A DNA stretch of 64,000 nucleotides from Allobosea sp. OK403 (GCF_900113835.1 NZ_FOQV01000002.1:806001-870000); one strand, 5' to 3'; positions 9,741 to 18,362 are shown, counted from the first letter of the stretch. Notes: a model not told the origin generated them from the letters alone. A program made the numbers and translations.

Positions 9741-10343
9741 ATGACGCCTCTCGCCCACACCGCCTTGCTGATCGTAGATCTGCAGAACGACTTCATCCAT
9801 CCCGATGGCGCCTATGCGCGCGGCAAGGCCGCCTCGCCGCAGGCACAGGCGCTGCCGGTCAAGCTCAAGCCGCTGGCCGACCTCATCCGCACTAAGGGCG
9901 GGCTTGTCGCCGCCACCCAGTTCACCCTGGTGCCGGGGCGCGGCGGCGAGCCGCTGATCTCGCCGCATCTCCTCCAGATGCGGCCCTTCCTGCGCCGGGG
10001 CGATTTCCTGCCCGGCGGCTGGGGCCATCAGGTCGTCGACACCCTGCAACCCATCGATGTCGCGGTCGAGAAGATCGCCTATTCCGCCTTCTACCAGACC
10101 AGGCTGGAATGGCTGCTGCGCAAGCTCGCCATCGAGCACCTGATCGTTTGCGGCATCGTCACCAATGGCGGCGTCGCTTCCACCGTGCGCGACGCCCATG
10201 TCCGCGACATCGACGTGACCGTGCTGGAAGATGGCTGCGCCGCCCCGACCGAAGCGATGCATGCAGAGGCCATCGCCGCGCTCAAACCCGTTGCCAGTAT
10301 CGCTACGATCGCCGGCGTGATGGCGGAGGTCGCCGCGCCATGA
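9741..10343 (+). CDS. Isochorismatase-fold hydrolase with Cys-to-Gly change at the nucleophile
   Basis: The product (200 aa) has the isochorismatase-like Rossmann fold. The catalytic Asp is present in LLIVDLQNDF and the Lys in VEKIAYSAFY. The stretch that normally reads TNxCVxxT with the nucleophilic Cys here reads TNGGVAST, so the amidase nucleophile is missing. True isochorismatases (EntB, PhzD) also have Gly at this place and hydrolyse a vinyl ether through the Asp. The enzyme is therefore unlikely to be an ordinary cysteine amidohydrolase such as maleamate or N-carbamoyl amidase. It overlaps the following FAD enzyme by 4 bp. Confidence 0.82.
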   Translation: MTPLAHTALLIVDLQNDFIHPDGAYARGKAASPQAQALPVKLKPLADLIRTKGGLVAATQFTLVPGRGGEPLISPHLLQMRPFLRRGDFLPGGWGHQVVDTLQPIDVAVEKIAYSAFYQTRLEWLLRKLAIEHLIVCGIVTNGGVASTVRDAHVRDIDVTVLEDGCAAPTEAMHAEAIAALKPVASIATIAGVMAEVAAP

Positions 10344-11740
10344 ACGCTGTCCGCCCGGTCGACGGCATCGCCTTCGAGGCGGAGGCCGATGTCCTGATCA
10401 TCGGCGCAGGCGCGGCAGGGCTCGTCGCCGCGCTCGCCGCGAAGGAGGCCGGCGCCGAGGTCGTCATCGTCGAGCGCGACGTGGTGCCCTCGGGCTCCAC
10501 AGCGCTTTCGGCCGGGCTCATCCCCGCCGCGGGCACGCGCTTCCAGCGTGAGGCCGGCATCGAGGACAGCCCGGCCCTGTTCGCCCGCGACATCCTCGAA
10601 AAGGCCCATCACGAGCCCGATGCCGCGATGGTCGAGCATTTGGCCGAGCGCATCGGACCGGTGCTCGAATGGCTCGCCGAGCGGCACGGCCTGCCCTTCG
10701 ACGTCATCACCAACTTCTCCTATCCCGGCCATTCCGCCCGGCGCATGCACGGCCTGCCCAAGCGCACCGGCTCGGAGCTGATCGACCGTCTGCGCGAGGC
10801 CGTGGAGGCCCAGGAGATCCCGATCCTGACCGGGTTTCGCGCCACCACCCTGTTTCGGACCGAAGATGGCGCAATCGCCGGCATCGCCGGCAGGCGTCCC
10901 GATGGCGGCGAGGAGAGGATCGGCTGCAAGGCGCTCGTGCTCGCTTGTAACGGCTATGGCGGCAACCGCGCTCTGGTGGCGCGCCACATCCCGCACATGG
11001 CGGAAGCGCTCTGGTTCGGCCATTCCGGCAATGAGGGCGACGCCGTGCTCTGGGGCGAGCAGCTCGGCGCGGAGCTCGTCGATATGTCGGGCCATCAGGG
11101 CCATGGCTCGGTCGCCCAGCCGCATGGCATCCTGATCAGCTGGGCGACGATCATGGAGGGCGGCTTTCAGGTCAACGCCTTGGGCGAGCGCTTCTCCGAC
11201 GAGAGCCATGGCTATTCCGAACAGGCCGCCACCGTACTGCGCCAGCCCGCAGGCAAGGCCTGGACGATCTTCGATGCCCGCATCGCCGGCATCGCCCGCC
11301 AGTTCGAGGATTTCCAGAACGCCGAGGCGCAAGGCGCGATCGTCAGCGCGGCCTCGATCGAAGACCTCGCCATGAAGATCGGCCTGCCGGAAGCCGCGCT
11401 GGCGGCGACTGCAACCGAGGTCGCGGCGCTGAAGCGTGGCGAGGGGCAGGATCGCTTCGGCCGTGACTTCCCGAATGTGCCGCCGCTGGCAGCGCCATTC
11501 CATGCGGTTCGCGTCACCGGCGCCTTGTTCCACACCCAGGGCGGGTTGCGCGTCGATGACGCCGCCCGCGTCCTGGACAAGGACGGCCGGGCCTTCCCCA
11601 ATCTCCACGCCTGCGGCGGCGCGGCGGTCGGCGTCTCCGGCGCGCAGGCCTCGGGTTACCTTTCCGGCAACGGCCTGCTGACCGCCGTCGCGCTAGGCGA
11701 GATTGCCGGCAGGGCGGCGGCAGCCTCTTCATCAGTCTGA
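10340..11740 (+). CDS. FAD-dependent oxidoreductase, fumarate reductase/ketosteroid dehydrogenase type
   Basis: The product (466 aa from the ATG at 10340) is a FAD_binding_2 flavoprotein. The dinucleotide fold VLIIGAGAAGLVAALAAKEAG followed by VVIVERD is at residues 17-45. The C-terminal FAD contact is FPNLHACGGAAVGVSG followed by SGNGLLTA. This family oxidises or reduces alpha,beta C-C bonds of carboxylates (fumarate reductase, tricarballylate dehydrogenase, 3-ketosteroid dehydrogenase). In this operon a desaturation step before the MmgE/PrpD hydration would make sense; that is inference. An upstream in-frame extension overlaps the hydrolase gene and is not used. Confidence 0.85.
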   Translation: MNAVRPVDGIAFEAEADVLIIGAGAAGLVAALAAKEAGAEVVIVERDVVPSGSTALSAGLIPAAGTRFQREAGIEDSPALFARDILEKAHHEPDAAMVEHLAERIGPVLEWLAERHGLPFDVITNFSYPGHSARRMHGLPKRTGSELIDRLREAVEAQEIPILTGFRATTLFRTEDGAIAGIAGRRPDGGEERIGCKALVLACNGYGGNRALVARHIPHMAEALWFGHSGNEGDAVLWGEQLGAELVDMSGHQGHGSVAQPHGILISWATIMEGGFQVNALGERFSDESHGYSEQAATVLRQPAGKAWTIFDARIAGIARQFEDFQNAEAQGAIVSAASIEDLAMKIGLPEAALAATATEVAALKRGEGQDRFGRDFPNVPPLAAPFHAVRVTGALFHTQGGLRVDDAARVLDKDGRAFPNLHACGGAAVGVSGAQASGYLSGNGLLTAVALGEIAGRAAAASSSV

Positions 11741-11763
11741 ATATCGAACTCCGGAACCTCCAC

Positions 11764-11839
11764 CGTCATCCCGGGGCTCCGCGGAGTTTATCCTTGGGCC
11801 GATCGAAGATCGGACCCGAGGGCGATGCCCAGAATGACG
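11764..11839. repeat. Short palindromic repeat between convergent genes
   Basis: The element begins CGTCATCCCGGGG and ends AGAATGACG, with the inner inverted pair CCGATC/GATCGG. It is a diverged relative of the CGTCATCC element seen four more times in the window. It lies between the convergent FAD enzyme and amidase genes, where a hairpin could help end both transcripts, although no T-run follows. Confidence 0.7.
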
Positions 11840-11864
11840 GTGTATTTTCGCGGGGAAAACGGGA

Positions 11865-13247
11865 TTAGAGCGAAGGCCACGCCGGCATCGGCGCACGCAT
11901 CTCCTCCCACGCCTTCGCCATCCGCAGCACGCCGAGATCGTCGAAACGCCGTCCGGTGATCTGCAAGCCGATCGGCAAACCGCCCTTGGTCATCGCGGCA
12001 TGCACCGAGATCGAAGGCTGGTCGGACATATTGGCGGGGAGCGTGAAACAGATATGCTCGAAAGGGCGATCCGGGTCATGGATCGGCGAAGCGAGTTCGG
12101 CCGGATAGCTCGGCACCGGCGAAACCGGAGACAGCACGAAATCGAACGGCGCGCTCTGCTTCAGCGCCGCATCCTTGATCACCAGCATCTGGCTCATGCC
12201 GCGATAAACCCGTTCGCCCGAGAGCGCCTTTCCACGTTCCGCCCATTGGAAGATATAGGGCAGCACCTTAGCCTGCTTCTCCGGCGTCAGCGCACCGATA
12301 TCGGTCCAGGCGCGCTGGCTCCAGAAATCGTCGAGCCCGTCGAGCATGCTGCGCGTCATGAAGGCCGGAGCAGAGGTCACGATCGCGCCTGCCGCCGCAA
12401 AGGCCTTGCCCGCCGCCTCGATCGCGGCCTTCGTCTCCGGCTCGACTTCGATGCCGATGCCGGGGTCGAGCTGCAGGCCGATCCGCAGGCCCTTCAGATC
12501 GATGTCGAGCAACAGCCAGTCGATCTCCTGCGGTGGCAGGCTCATGCCGTCGCGCGCATCGGGCTTGGACAATTCCCGCATCATCAGCGCCGCGTCGGTC
12601 ACCGTGCGTGTCATCGGGCCAGCGACGCGGCCGTAATAGCTCGGATCGATCGGCACGCGCCCAAAGCTCGGCTTCAGGCCGACGAGCCCGCACCAGCCGG
12701 CCGGCAGCCTGATCGAGCCGCCGATATCCGTGCCGACATGCAAGGGGCCGTAACCGGCGGCCCCCGCTGCTCCTGCGCCAGCAGAGGAGCCGCCGGGGTT
12801 CATCGCCAGGTTCCAGGGATTGCGGGCGAGTTCGTGAAAGCTGGAGAGCCCGGAGGAGAGCATGCCGTAGTCGGGCATCGTCGTCTTGGCGAGCGTGATG
12901 AAGCCCGCCTCGTTCAGCCGGGCTGCGACCGGTGCGTCCTCCGTCGCTGGGACGAGGTCGCGCGCCGCCGTCCCGATCGGCATCGGCACGCCCTTGGTCG
13001 CGATGTTCTCCTTGATCGTGCCCGGCACGCCGTCGAGAGGCAGAGCCTCGCCCTTGAACCAACGCGCCTCGGAAGCCCTGGCGGCAGCAAGTGCGGCAGT
13101 CGGATCATAGGCATAGAGCGCCCGAAGTTTGGGCTCATAGGCGTCGATCCGGGCGATCACGGCCTCCGTCACTTCGACGGGAGAGAGCGTCTTGGCACGG
13201 TAGGCATCGAGCAGATCGGCCGCGCTCAGATCGGCGGGGTTGGTCAT
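11865..13247 (-). CDS. Amidase signature family amidase
   Basis: The product (460 aa) is an amidase-signature hydrolase with the complete Ser-cisSer-Lys triad. The Lys is in GTIKENIATKG near residue 80, the cis-Ser in NPGGSSAGAGAAG near residue 160, and the nucleophile in GTDIGGSIRLPA. It cleaves a linear amide or related C-N bond; the substrate is not known. It is convergent with the hyu operon and probably belongs to the same pathway, supplying the ordinary amidase step that the Cys-less hydrolase cannot. It is separated from the gntR-type regulator by repeats. Confidence 0.9.
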   Translation of the reverse strand: MTNPADLSAADLLDAYRAKTLSPVEVTEAVIARIDAYEPKLRALYAYDPTAALAAARASEARWFKGEALPLDGVPGTIKENIATKGVPMPIGTAARDLVPATEDAPVAARLNEAGFITLAKTTMPDYGMLSSGLSSFHELARNPWNLAMNPGGSSAGAGAAGAAGYGPLHVGTDIGGSIRLPAGWCGLVGLKPSFGRVPIDPSYYGRVAGPMTRTVTDAALMMRELSKPDARDGMSLPPQEIDWLLLDIDLKGLRIGLQLDPGIGIEVEPETKAAIEAAGKAFAAAGAIVTSAPAFMTRSMLDGLDDFWSQRAWTDIGALTPEKQAKVLPYIFQWAERGKALSGERVYRGMSQMLVIKDAALKQSAPFDFVLSPVSPVPSYPAELASPIHDPDRPFEHICFTLPANMSDQPSISVHAAMTKGGLPIGLQITGRRFDDLGVLRMAKAWEEMRAPMPAWPSL

Positions 13248-13300
13248 CGGGGTGTCCTCGTCCTGGATTCGGCTGCGACAGGCGACGCTAGAGCCGGATG

Positions 13301-13336
13301 ATTTCAGACGGAGTCACAAAGTGACCCCGTCTGAAA
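13301..13336. repeat. Hairpin with 17-bp arms
   Basis: ATTTCAGACGG-A-GTCAC pairs with GTGAC-C-CCGTCTGAAAT around an AAA loop, with one mismatch. It is part of the repeat block that fills the 13248-13465 gap between amidase and gntR-type regulator. Confidence 0.8.
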
Positions 13337-13363
13337 TCTGAATCCGTCTCTCATCTAAAAGCG

Positions 13364-13414
13364 AGAGCAGGATCAATGCGAAAAACCGGTTCCCACTTTT
13401 TCGCATCCTGCTCT
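13364..13414. repeat. Rhizobiales-type intergenic palindrome with ACCGGTT core
   Basis: The element runs from AGAGCAGGAT to ATCCTGCTCT with the centre AAAACCGGTTCCCACTTTTT. It belongs to the family carrying GTGGGAACCGGTT that is scattered over many Hyphomicrobiales genomes. Related copies here are at 17961-18064 and 42518-42578. Confidence 0.85.
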
Positions 13415-13465
13415 AGCGTCGCGCGTCATCCCCGCCTCTAGCAAGCTCCGCGCCGCGCAGGGCGG

Positions 13466-14209
13466 TCAGACGAAATAGTCGGGATGCGTCGTACGCAGAT
13501 GGACGAGGTCCGGCAGCAATGTGCCGAGATGCTTGCGCATGGCCGCCTGCGCTGCAGGGCCGTCCTTGCGCCGCACCGCATCGACGATCGAGAGGTGTTC
13601 GCGGATCACCATCTCCATCCGGCCCGGCACCGGCAGCGTCATGCGCCGGCAGCGGTCGATCTGGCTCTTGGCGGCATGCGCCAGCTTCCAGATGCCGGGG
13701 TAACCCGCGCAGATCGCAATCGTCTCATGGAAGGCCTCGTCGAACAGGTGGAAGCGCTCCTGGTCGCCCTCATCGAAAGCCTCATGCTGGCGCGCGATCA
13801 CCGCATCGAGCCGCGCCACGATCTCCGGAGTCGCGATGCCGGCGACGAGGTCGATGGTGGCGCATTCCAGCGCCTGCCGGATGAAGACGGCTTCCGGAAT
13901 CGCCTCGATCGGGATCCGCGCCACGAAGGTGCCGGCCTGTGGAAAGACCTCGACCAGCCCCTCCTCCTTCAGCTTGATCAGCGCCTCGCGCACCGGCGTG
14001 CGGCTGATGCCGAAACGGGCCGTCAGCTCCTTTTCGACGAGAGCCGCGCCCGGTGCGATCTGCATGGCGAGAATGGCGCGCCGCATCTCATCCTGCACCA
14101 GCGAGGCCGCCGTCGAGCGGCGGGAGGATGTCCCGGCGCCGCGCATCGGCCGGCGCTCGCGCCGCGTGGCATCGACCGCCGCCTCCCGCGCACTCGCTAT
14201 CTCCGACAT
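13466..14209 (-). CDS. GntR family transcriptional regulator, FadR/FCD type
   Basis: The product (247 aa from the ATG at 14209) has an N-terminal winged helix (ELTARFGISRTPVREALIKL) and a C-terminal FCD ligand-binding domain with the metal-binding pattern DEAFHETIA and REHLSIVDAV. GTG at 14227 and TTG at 14254 in the same frame are alternative starts. It is transcribed away from uxaC and is the obvious local regulator of the hexuronate genes, with a likely operator in the shared promoter region. The effector is probably a hexuronate or KDG-like intermediate (inference). Confidence 0.85.
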   Translation of the reverse strand: MSEIASAREAAVDATRRERRPMRGAGTSSRRSTAASLVQDEMRRAILAMQIAPGAALVEKELTARFGISRTPVREALIKLKEEGLVEVFPQAGTFVARIPIEAIPEAVFIRQALECATIDLVAGIATPEIVARLDAVIARQHEAFDEGDQERFHLFDEAFHETIAICAGYPGIWKLAHAAKSQIDRCRRMTLPVPGRMEMVIREHLSIVDAVRRKDGPAAQAAMRKHLGTLLPDLVHLRTTHPDYFV

Positions 14210-14303
14210 CGCCCTCGTCTCATCCACGCCCGGCGAAACTCCCTTTTTGCACAAAGCCGCTGCAATCTTGCCCTAGCACTCAATCGCGATAGCATGGCGT
14301 GGT

Positions 14304-14331
14304 TTGACACGCTAGTATATTAGTATATCTA
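14304..14331 (+). promoter_or_regulatory. Candidate uxaC promoter with overlapping GntR operator
   Basis: TTGACA at 14304-14309 is followed after 16 bp by TATCTA, a reasonable sigma-70 promoter 50 bp before the uxaC ATG. The spacer holds the near-palindrome CTAGTATATTAG (14312-14323, five of six pairs) and the direct repeat AGTATAT at 14314 and 14322. A repressor bound here would block RNA polymerase. Confidence 0.5.
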
Positions 14332-14381
14332 TCCGACGCTACTCGGCTTGTCCTGGCCGGTGCGTGCTGGAGTCTTGCTTG

Positions 14382-15785
14382 ATGTTGTTGCACGATGATC
14401 GCCTCTTTCCTGCCGATCCGGTAACGCGCGGCATCGCGCGGCGGCTCTATGCGGGCATTCGCGATCTGCCGATCATCTCGCCGCATGGCCACACTGATCC
14501 GCGCTGGTTCGCCGAGAACAAGGCCTTTCCCGATCCTGCGACTCTCTTCGTCAAGCCGGACCATTACATCTTCCGCATGCTCTATTCGCAAGGCGTCCGG
14601 CTGGAGCAGCTCGGCATCGCCCGCAAGGGCGGCAAGCCGGCCAAGAGCGATCCCCGCGCCATCTGGAAGCTCTTCGCTAGCCACTGGCATCTTTTCCGCG
14701 GCACACCGACGCGGCTGTGGTTCGAGCACGCCGTCTCCAGCATCTTCGGCGTCAACGAACGGCTAACCCCCGCCAATGCCGACGCGATCTACGACATCAT
14801 CGCCGGGAAGCTCGAACAGCCGGAATTCAGGCCGCGGGCCCTGTTCGAGCGCTTCAACATCGAGGCGATCTCGACCACCGAAGGCGCGCTCGACGATCTG
14901 AAATGGCATGACATGATCCGCGCCTCCGGCTGGGGCGGCAAGGTCGTCACTGCCTACAGGCCCGACAGCGTCGTCGATCCCGAATTCGAGGGCTTCGCCG
15001 AGAACCTCGCCAGTCTCGGCGAATTGACCGGCGAGGACGTCTTCGCCTGGACCGGCTATCTTGAGGCCCATCGCAAGCGCCGGGCCTATTTCAAGGAACG
15101 CGGCGCGACCTCCTCGGACCACGGCCATGCCACGGCGCGCACCGCCAACCTCTCGCAGGCCGAAGCCGAGAAGCTCTTCGCCAAGGTCGCCAAGGGCAAG
15201 GCCTCGGCCGAGGATGCCGACCTCTTCCGCGGCCAGATGCTGACCGAGATGGCCAAGATGAGCCTCGATGACGGGCTCGTCCTGCAGATCCACCCCGGTT
15301 CCTTCCGCAACCACAACGCCAGCCTGTTCGAGGCGTTCGGCCGCGACATGGGCGCCGACATTCCGCGCCAGACCGACTATGTCACGGCGTTGAAGCCGCT
15401 GCTCGACGCTGTCGGCAATGAGCCCAACCTCACCGTCATCGCCTTCACGCTCGACGAGACCAGCTATTCGCGCGAGCTCGCGCCGCTGGCCGGGCATTAC
15501 CCGGCGCTGAAGCTCGGACCTGGCTGGTGGTTCCTCGATGCGCCCGAGGCGATGCTGCGCTTCCGCGAGCTGACCACCGAGACCGCCGGCTTCTACAACA
15601 CCGTCGGCTTCAACGACGACACCCGCGCCTATCTCTCGATCCCGGCGCGCCACGACGTCGCCCGTCGCTGCGACTGCACCTATCTCGCCAAGCTCGTCGT
15701 CGAACACCGGCTCGACGAGGACGAGGCGGCCGAAGTCGCCCATGACCTCGCCTACCGCCTAGCCAAGGAGGCCTACAAGCTGTGA
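14382..15785 (+). CDS. uxaC: Uronate isomerase (glucuronate isomerase)
   Basis: The product (467 aa) interconverts D-glucuronate and D-fructuronate, and D-galacturonate and D-tagaturonate, in the cytoplasm. The family N-terminus HDDRLFPADPVTRGIARRLY and the metal-binding HGHTDPRWF are present; GDD-type features (TVGFNDDTRAYLSIPARHD) and RRxDC are at the C-terminus. The ATG at 14382 matches family N-termini; a GTG 18 bp upstream is in frame but less likely. It overlaps kduI by 4 bp (GTGA). No uxuA (mannonate dehydratase) is in the window, so the route must be completed elsewhere. Confidence 0.95.
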   Translation: MLLHDDRLFPADPVTRGIARRLYAGIRDLPIISPHGHTDPRWFAENKAFPDPATLFVKPDHYIFRMLYSQGVRLEQLGIARKGGKPAKSDPRAIWKLFASHWHLFRGTPTRLWFEHAVSSIFGVNERLTPANADAIYDIIAGKLEQPEFRPRALFERFNIEAISTTEGALDDLKWHDMIRASGWGGKVVTAYRPDSVVDPEFEGFAENLASLGELTGEDVFAWTGYLEAHRKRRAYFKERGATSSDHGHATARTANLSQAEAEKLFAKVAKGKASAEDADLFRGQMLTEMAKMSLDDGLVLQIHPGSFRNHNASLFEAFGRDMGADIPRQTDYVTALKPLLDAVGNEPNLTVIAFTLDETSYSRELAPLAGHYPALKLGPGWWFLDAPEAMLRFRELTTETAGFYNTVGFNDDTRAYLSIPARHDVARRCDCTYLAKLVVEHRLDEDEAAEVAHDLAYRLAKEAYKL

Positions 15786-16633
15786 CCTCCGCAACGAAGG
15801 AGCTCGACGAACGCCAGGCAGCCCATCCGCGCGACGTGAAGCGCTATGAGACGCAAGCCCTGCGCGACGACTTCCTGATCGAGCGCATCTTCGTGCCTGG
15901 CGAGGTCACGCTGACCTACAGCCATTACGACCGCATGATCGTCGGCGGCGCGACGCCTGCGGCAAAGCCGCTGACGCTCGAGCCCTTCGCGCCGACGGGC
16001 ACGCCCTTCTTCCTGGCGCGGCGCGAACTCGGCGTGATCAATCTCGGCGGCGCAGGCAGCGTCACCGTCGACGGCCAGCGCTTCGACATCCCCAATCTCG
16101 ACGCGCTCTATGTCGGGCTGGGCGCGAAGGAGGTCTCCTTCGCCAGCGCGGACGCCGCCAACCCGGCGAAATTCTATCTGACCAGCGCCCCGGCGCATCG
16201 CGAGGCGCCGCACCAGCTCATCCGGAAGAGCGACGCCAACACCATCCATCTCGGCTCGGTCGAGACATCGAACAAGCGCACCATCCGGCAATACATCATG
16301 CCCAACACCACCGGCACCAATCAGCTGGTGATGGGCATGACGGCGCTGGAGCCGGGCTCGGTCTGGAACTCCATGCCTTGCCACACTCACACGAGGCGCA
16401 TGGAGGCCTATCTCTACTTCAACCTCGACCCGGCCCACCGCGTCTTCCATTTCATGGGCGAGCCAACGCAAACCCGCCATCTCCTGGTCGCCAATGAACA
16501 GGCGGTGATCTCACCGAACTGGTCGATCCATTGCGGCTGCGGCACCTCGAACTACGCCTTCGTCTGGGCCATGGCCGGCGACAATGTCGAGTTCACCGAC
16601 ATGGACCCAGCACCGGTGGACACGCTGCGCTGA
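15782..16633 (+). CDS. kduI: 5-dehydro-4-deoxy-D-glucuronate isomerase
   Basis: The product (283 aa, GTG start) is a KduI bicupin that isomerises 5-keto-4-deoxyuronate, formed from unsaturated uronates released by pectate, alginate-like or glycosaminoglycan lyases. The metal site is visible in MPCHTHTRRMEAYLYF, and the family N-terminus RQAAHPRDVKRYETQALRDDFL is intact. It shares a base with kduD (TGATG). No polysaccharide lyase is nearby, so the unsaturated uronate must be imported or generated elsewhere. Confidence 0.95.
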   Translation: MTSATKELDERQAAHPRDVKRYETQALRDDFLIERIFVPGEVTLTYSHYDRMIVGGATPAAKPLTLEPFAPTGTPFFLARRELGVINLGGAGSVTVDGQRFDIPNLDALYVGLGAKEVSFASADAANPAKFYLTSAPAHREAPHQLIRKSDANTIHLGSVETSNKRTIRQYIMPNTTGTNQLVMGMTALEPGSVWNSMPCHTHTRRMEAYLYFNLDPAHRVFHFMGEPTQTRHLLVANEQAVISPNWSIHCGCGTSNYAFVWAMAGDNVEFTDMDPAPVDTLR

Positions 16634-17397
16634 TGACCCGCCGCTCGCCCTTCTCGCTCGAAGGCCGTACCGCGCTGGTCACAGGCGCCAATACCGGCAT
16701 CGGCCAGGGCATCGCGCTGGCGCTGGCTGAAGCCGGAGCGACGATCGTCGCGGCAGGACGCTCGGATATGAGCGAGACGCTGGGGCTGATCGAGGCGGCG
16801 GGTGGAAATGCCATACCGCTTCAGCTCGATCTGCAGCAGCCCGGCAGTGCGGCCGAGGCAATCGCAAGCGCAGTGACCACTGCCGGCCCGCTCGACATCC
16901 TGGTCAACAATGCCGGCATCATCCGCCGCTCGGACGCGCTCGATTTCAGCGAAGCCGACTGGGACGAGGTGATGAACCTCAATCTCAAGGCGGTGTTCTT
17001 CCTCAGCCAGGCCTTCGCTAGGGCAGCGCTTGCCGCCGGCCGCGGCGCCCGCATCGTCAACATCGCCTCGCTGCTCTCCTTCCAGGGCGGCATCCGAGTC
17101 GCTTCCTACACCGCGAGCAAGAGCGGGCTTGCCGGGCTGACCAGGTTGCTCGCCTGCGAATGGGCGGCCAAGGGCATCAACGTCAACGCGATCGCGCCCG
17201 GCTATATCGAAACCAACAACACCCAAGCCCTGCGCGCCGACCCGGAGCGCAGCACCGCGATCCTCGCCCGCATTCCCGCCGCGCGCTGGGGCCAGCGCTC
17301 GGACATCGGCGGTGCGGCGGTGTTCTTGGCGAGCGATGCGGCAGCCTACATGCATGGCGCGATCCTTCCCGTCGACGGAGGTTGGCTGGCGCGATGA
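16633..17397 (+). CDS. kduD: 2-deoxy-D-gluconate/2,5-diketo-3-deoxygluconate 3-dehydrogenase
   Basis: This is a classical short-chain dehydrogenase (254 aa) that reduces 2,5-diketo-3-deoxygluconate to KDG. The cofactor motif TGANTGIGQG is at residues 17-26, NNAG near 90, the catalytic Ser in ASLLSFQGG, YTASK for the Tyr and Lys, and the C-terminus GAILPVDGGWLAR is typical of KduD. The start is the ATG at 16633, not the longer frame inside kduI. It overlaps the small cupin gene by 4 bp. Confidence 0.93.
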   Translation: MTRRSPFSLEGRTALVTGANTGIGQGIALALAEAGATIVAAGRSDMSETLGLIEAAGGNAIPLQLDLQQPGSAAEAIASAVTTAGPLDILVNNAGIIRRSDALDFSEADWDEVMNLNLKAVFFLSQAFARAALAAGRGARIVNIASLLSFQGGIRVASYTASKSGLAGLTRLLACEWAAKGINVNAIAPGYIETNNTQALRADPERSTAILARIPAARWGQRSDIGGAAVFLASDAAAYMHGAILPVDGGWLAR

Positions 17398-17735
17398 CGA
17401 ACCGTCTCAACGCCTTCTTCCAGCACGAAGCCGCCCTGGCCTGGGAGCCGACCGAACCCGGCGTGAAGCGCAAGATCATGGCCTATGGCCCCGAGCTGAT
17501 GGTCGTGCGCGTCGCTTTTGACGCCGGCGCGGTCGGCAAGACGCATAGCCACCCGCATCGGCAAGCGTCCTATGTCGAGAGCGGCATCTTCGACGTCACC
17601 ATCGACGGCCGGACCGAGCGCCTGATCGCCGGCGACACTTTCTTCGTGCCTGCCGATCTCGTCCACGGCGTCGTCGCGGTCGAGGCCGGGCAGCTCGTCG
17701 ATTCCTTCACGCCGATGCGAGAGGAGTTTCTTTGA
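17394..17735 (+). CDS. Small cupin-domain protein
   Basis: The product (113 aa) is a single cupin barrel with the metal-binding pattern HSHPHRQASYVESG and the second motif DTFFVPADLVHGVVA. Such proteins sit in many uronate gene clusters, between kduD and the TRAP genes, and may act on a sugar-acid intermediate; the role is unproved. The reading frame is complete, but the sequence directly after its stop is already decayed dctM, so the genes once lying between have been deleted. Confidence 0.85.
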   Translation: MTNRLNAFFQHEAALAWEPTEPGVKRKIMAYGPELMVVRVAFDAGAVGKTHSHPHRQASYVESGIFDVTIDGRTERLIAGDTFFVPADLVHGVVAVEAGQLVDSFTPMREEFL

Positions 17736-18362
17736 TCTTCGCCTGACCGGCAGGGGCCAGCAGCTCTCATGGAACGGCTTCGTCGAGGCGACGCTGGGCG
17801 CCGTGCGCACCACCGCAATGGTGCTGCTCGTGATCGGCACCGCCGGTTCCTTCGGCTCGCTGATGGCCTTCCTGCAGGTGCAGCAGGCAACGATCGGCAC
17901 GATGAAGGCGGTGTCCGATAATCCCAGCGTCGTCCTGCTGATGATCAACCTCATCCTGCTAGAGCATTTTCGAGCGAAGTGGACACCGGTTCGCATGAAG
18001 AAAATGCGACAAAACAAGGAGCTGGAGCATTTCCACGATTCGGAGAAACGCGGAAATGCTCCAGTGCTCGGCACCTTCATGGACATGGCGCCGATGATCA
18101 TCATCTGCACGCCGATCTTCCTGCCCGTGGTCAAGGCCTCGACCCCGTTCATTTCGGCGTGATCCTGATCCTCAATGCCGGCATCGGCCTGAACACCCCG
18201 CCTGTCGGCTCGGTGCAGTTCGTCGCCTGCGCCATCGGGCACATCTCGATCGGGCAGTCGATGAAAACGATCTGGCCCTTCTACGGCGCAAGCATTGCCG
18301 TGCTGCTGCTGGTGACCTATGTCCCGGCCGTGTCCCTCTGGCTACCGGGTGTATTCCGTTGA
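17736..18362 (+). pseudogene. TRAP transporter large permease (dctM-like), decayed remnant
   Basis: The translation shows the second part of a DctM-type permease: GAVRTTAMVLLVIGTAG up to MINLILL, then LGTFMDMAPMIIICTPIF, then GLDPVHFGVILILNAG to the C-terminus. The N-terminal half is absent, a repeat element of about 104 bp interrupts it at 17961-18064, and near 18140 the frame shifts (VVKA continues only one frame over). No dctP or dctQ genes remain. The last codon overlaps the TTG start of uxuB as an intact operon would. Reading the parts as separate small genes would be wrong. Confidence 0.88.
17961..18064. repeat. Rhizobiales-type repeat element inserted in dctM
   Basis: The element begins AGAGCATTTTCGAGCGAAGT, holds the core GGACACCGGTTCG and ends GCGGAAATGCTCC. 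Its ends are inverted (GAGCATTT/AAATGCTC). Removal would rejoin MINLILL with LGTFMDMAP, the normal DctM sequence, so this is a real insertion. Confidence 0.85.

Noticed and set aside
17803-18162. Separate 119-aa small membrane protein gene
   Set aside because: The translation is DctM sequence interrupted by the repeat element; better read as part of the pseudogene.
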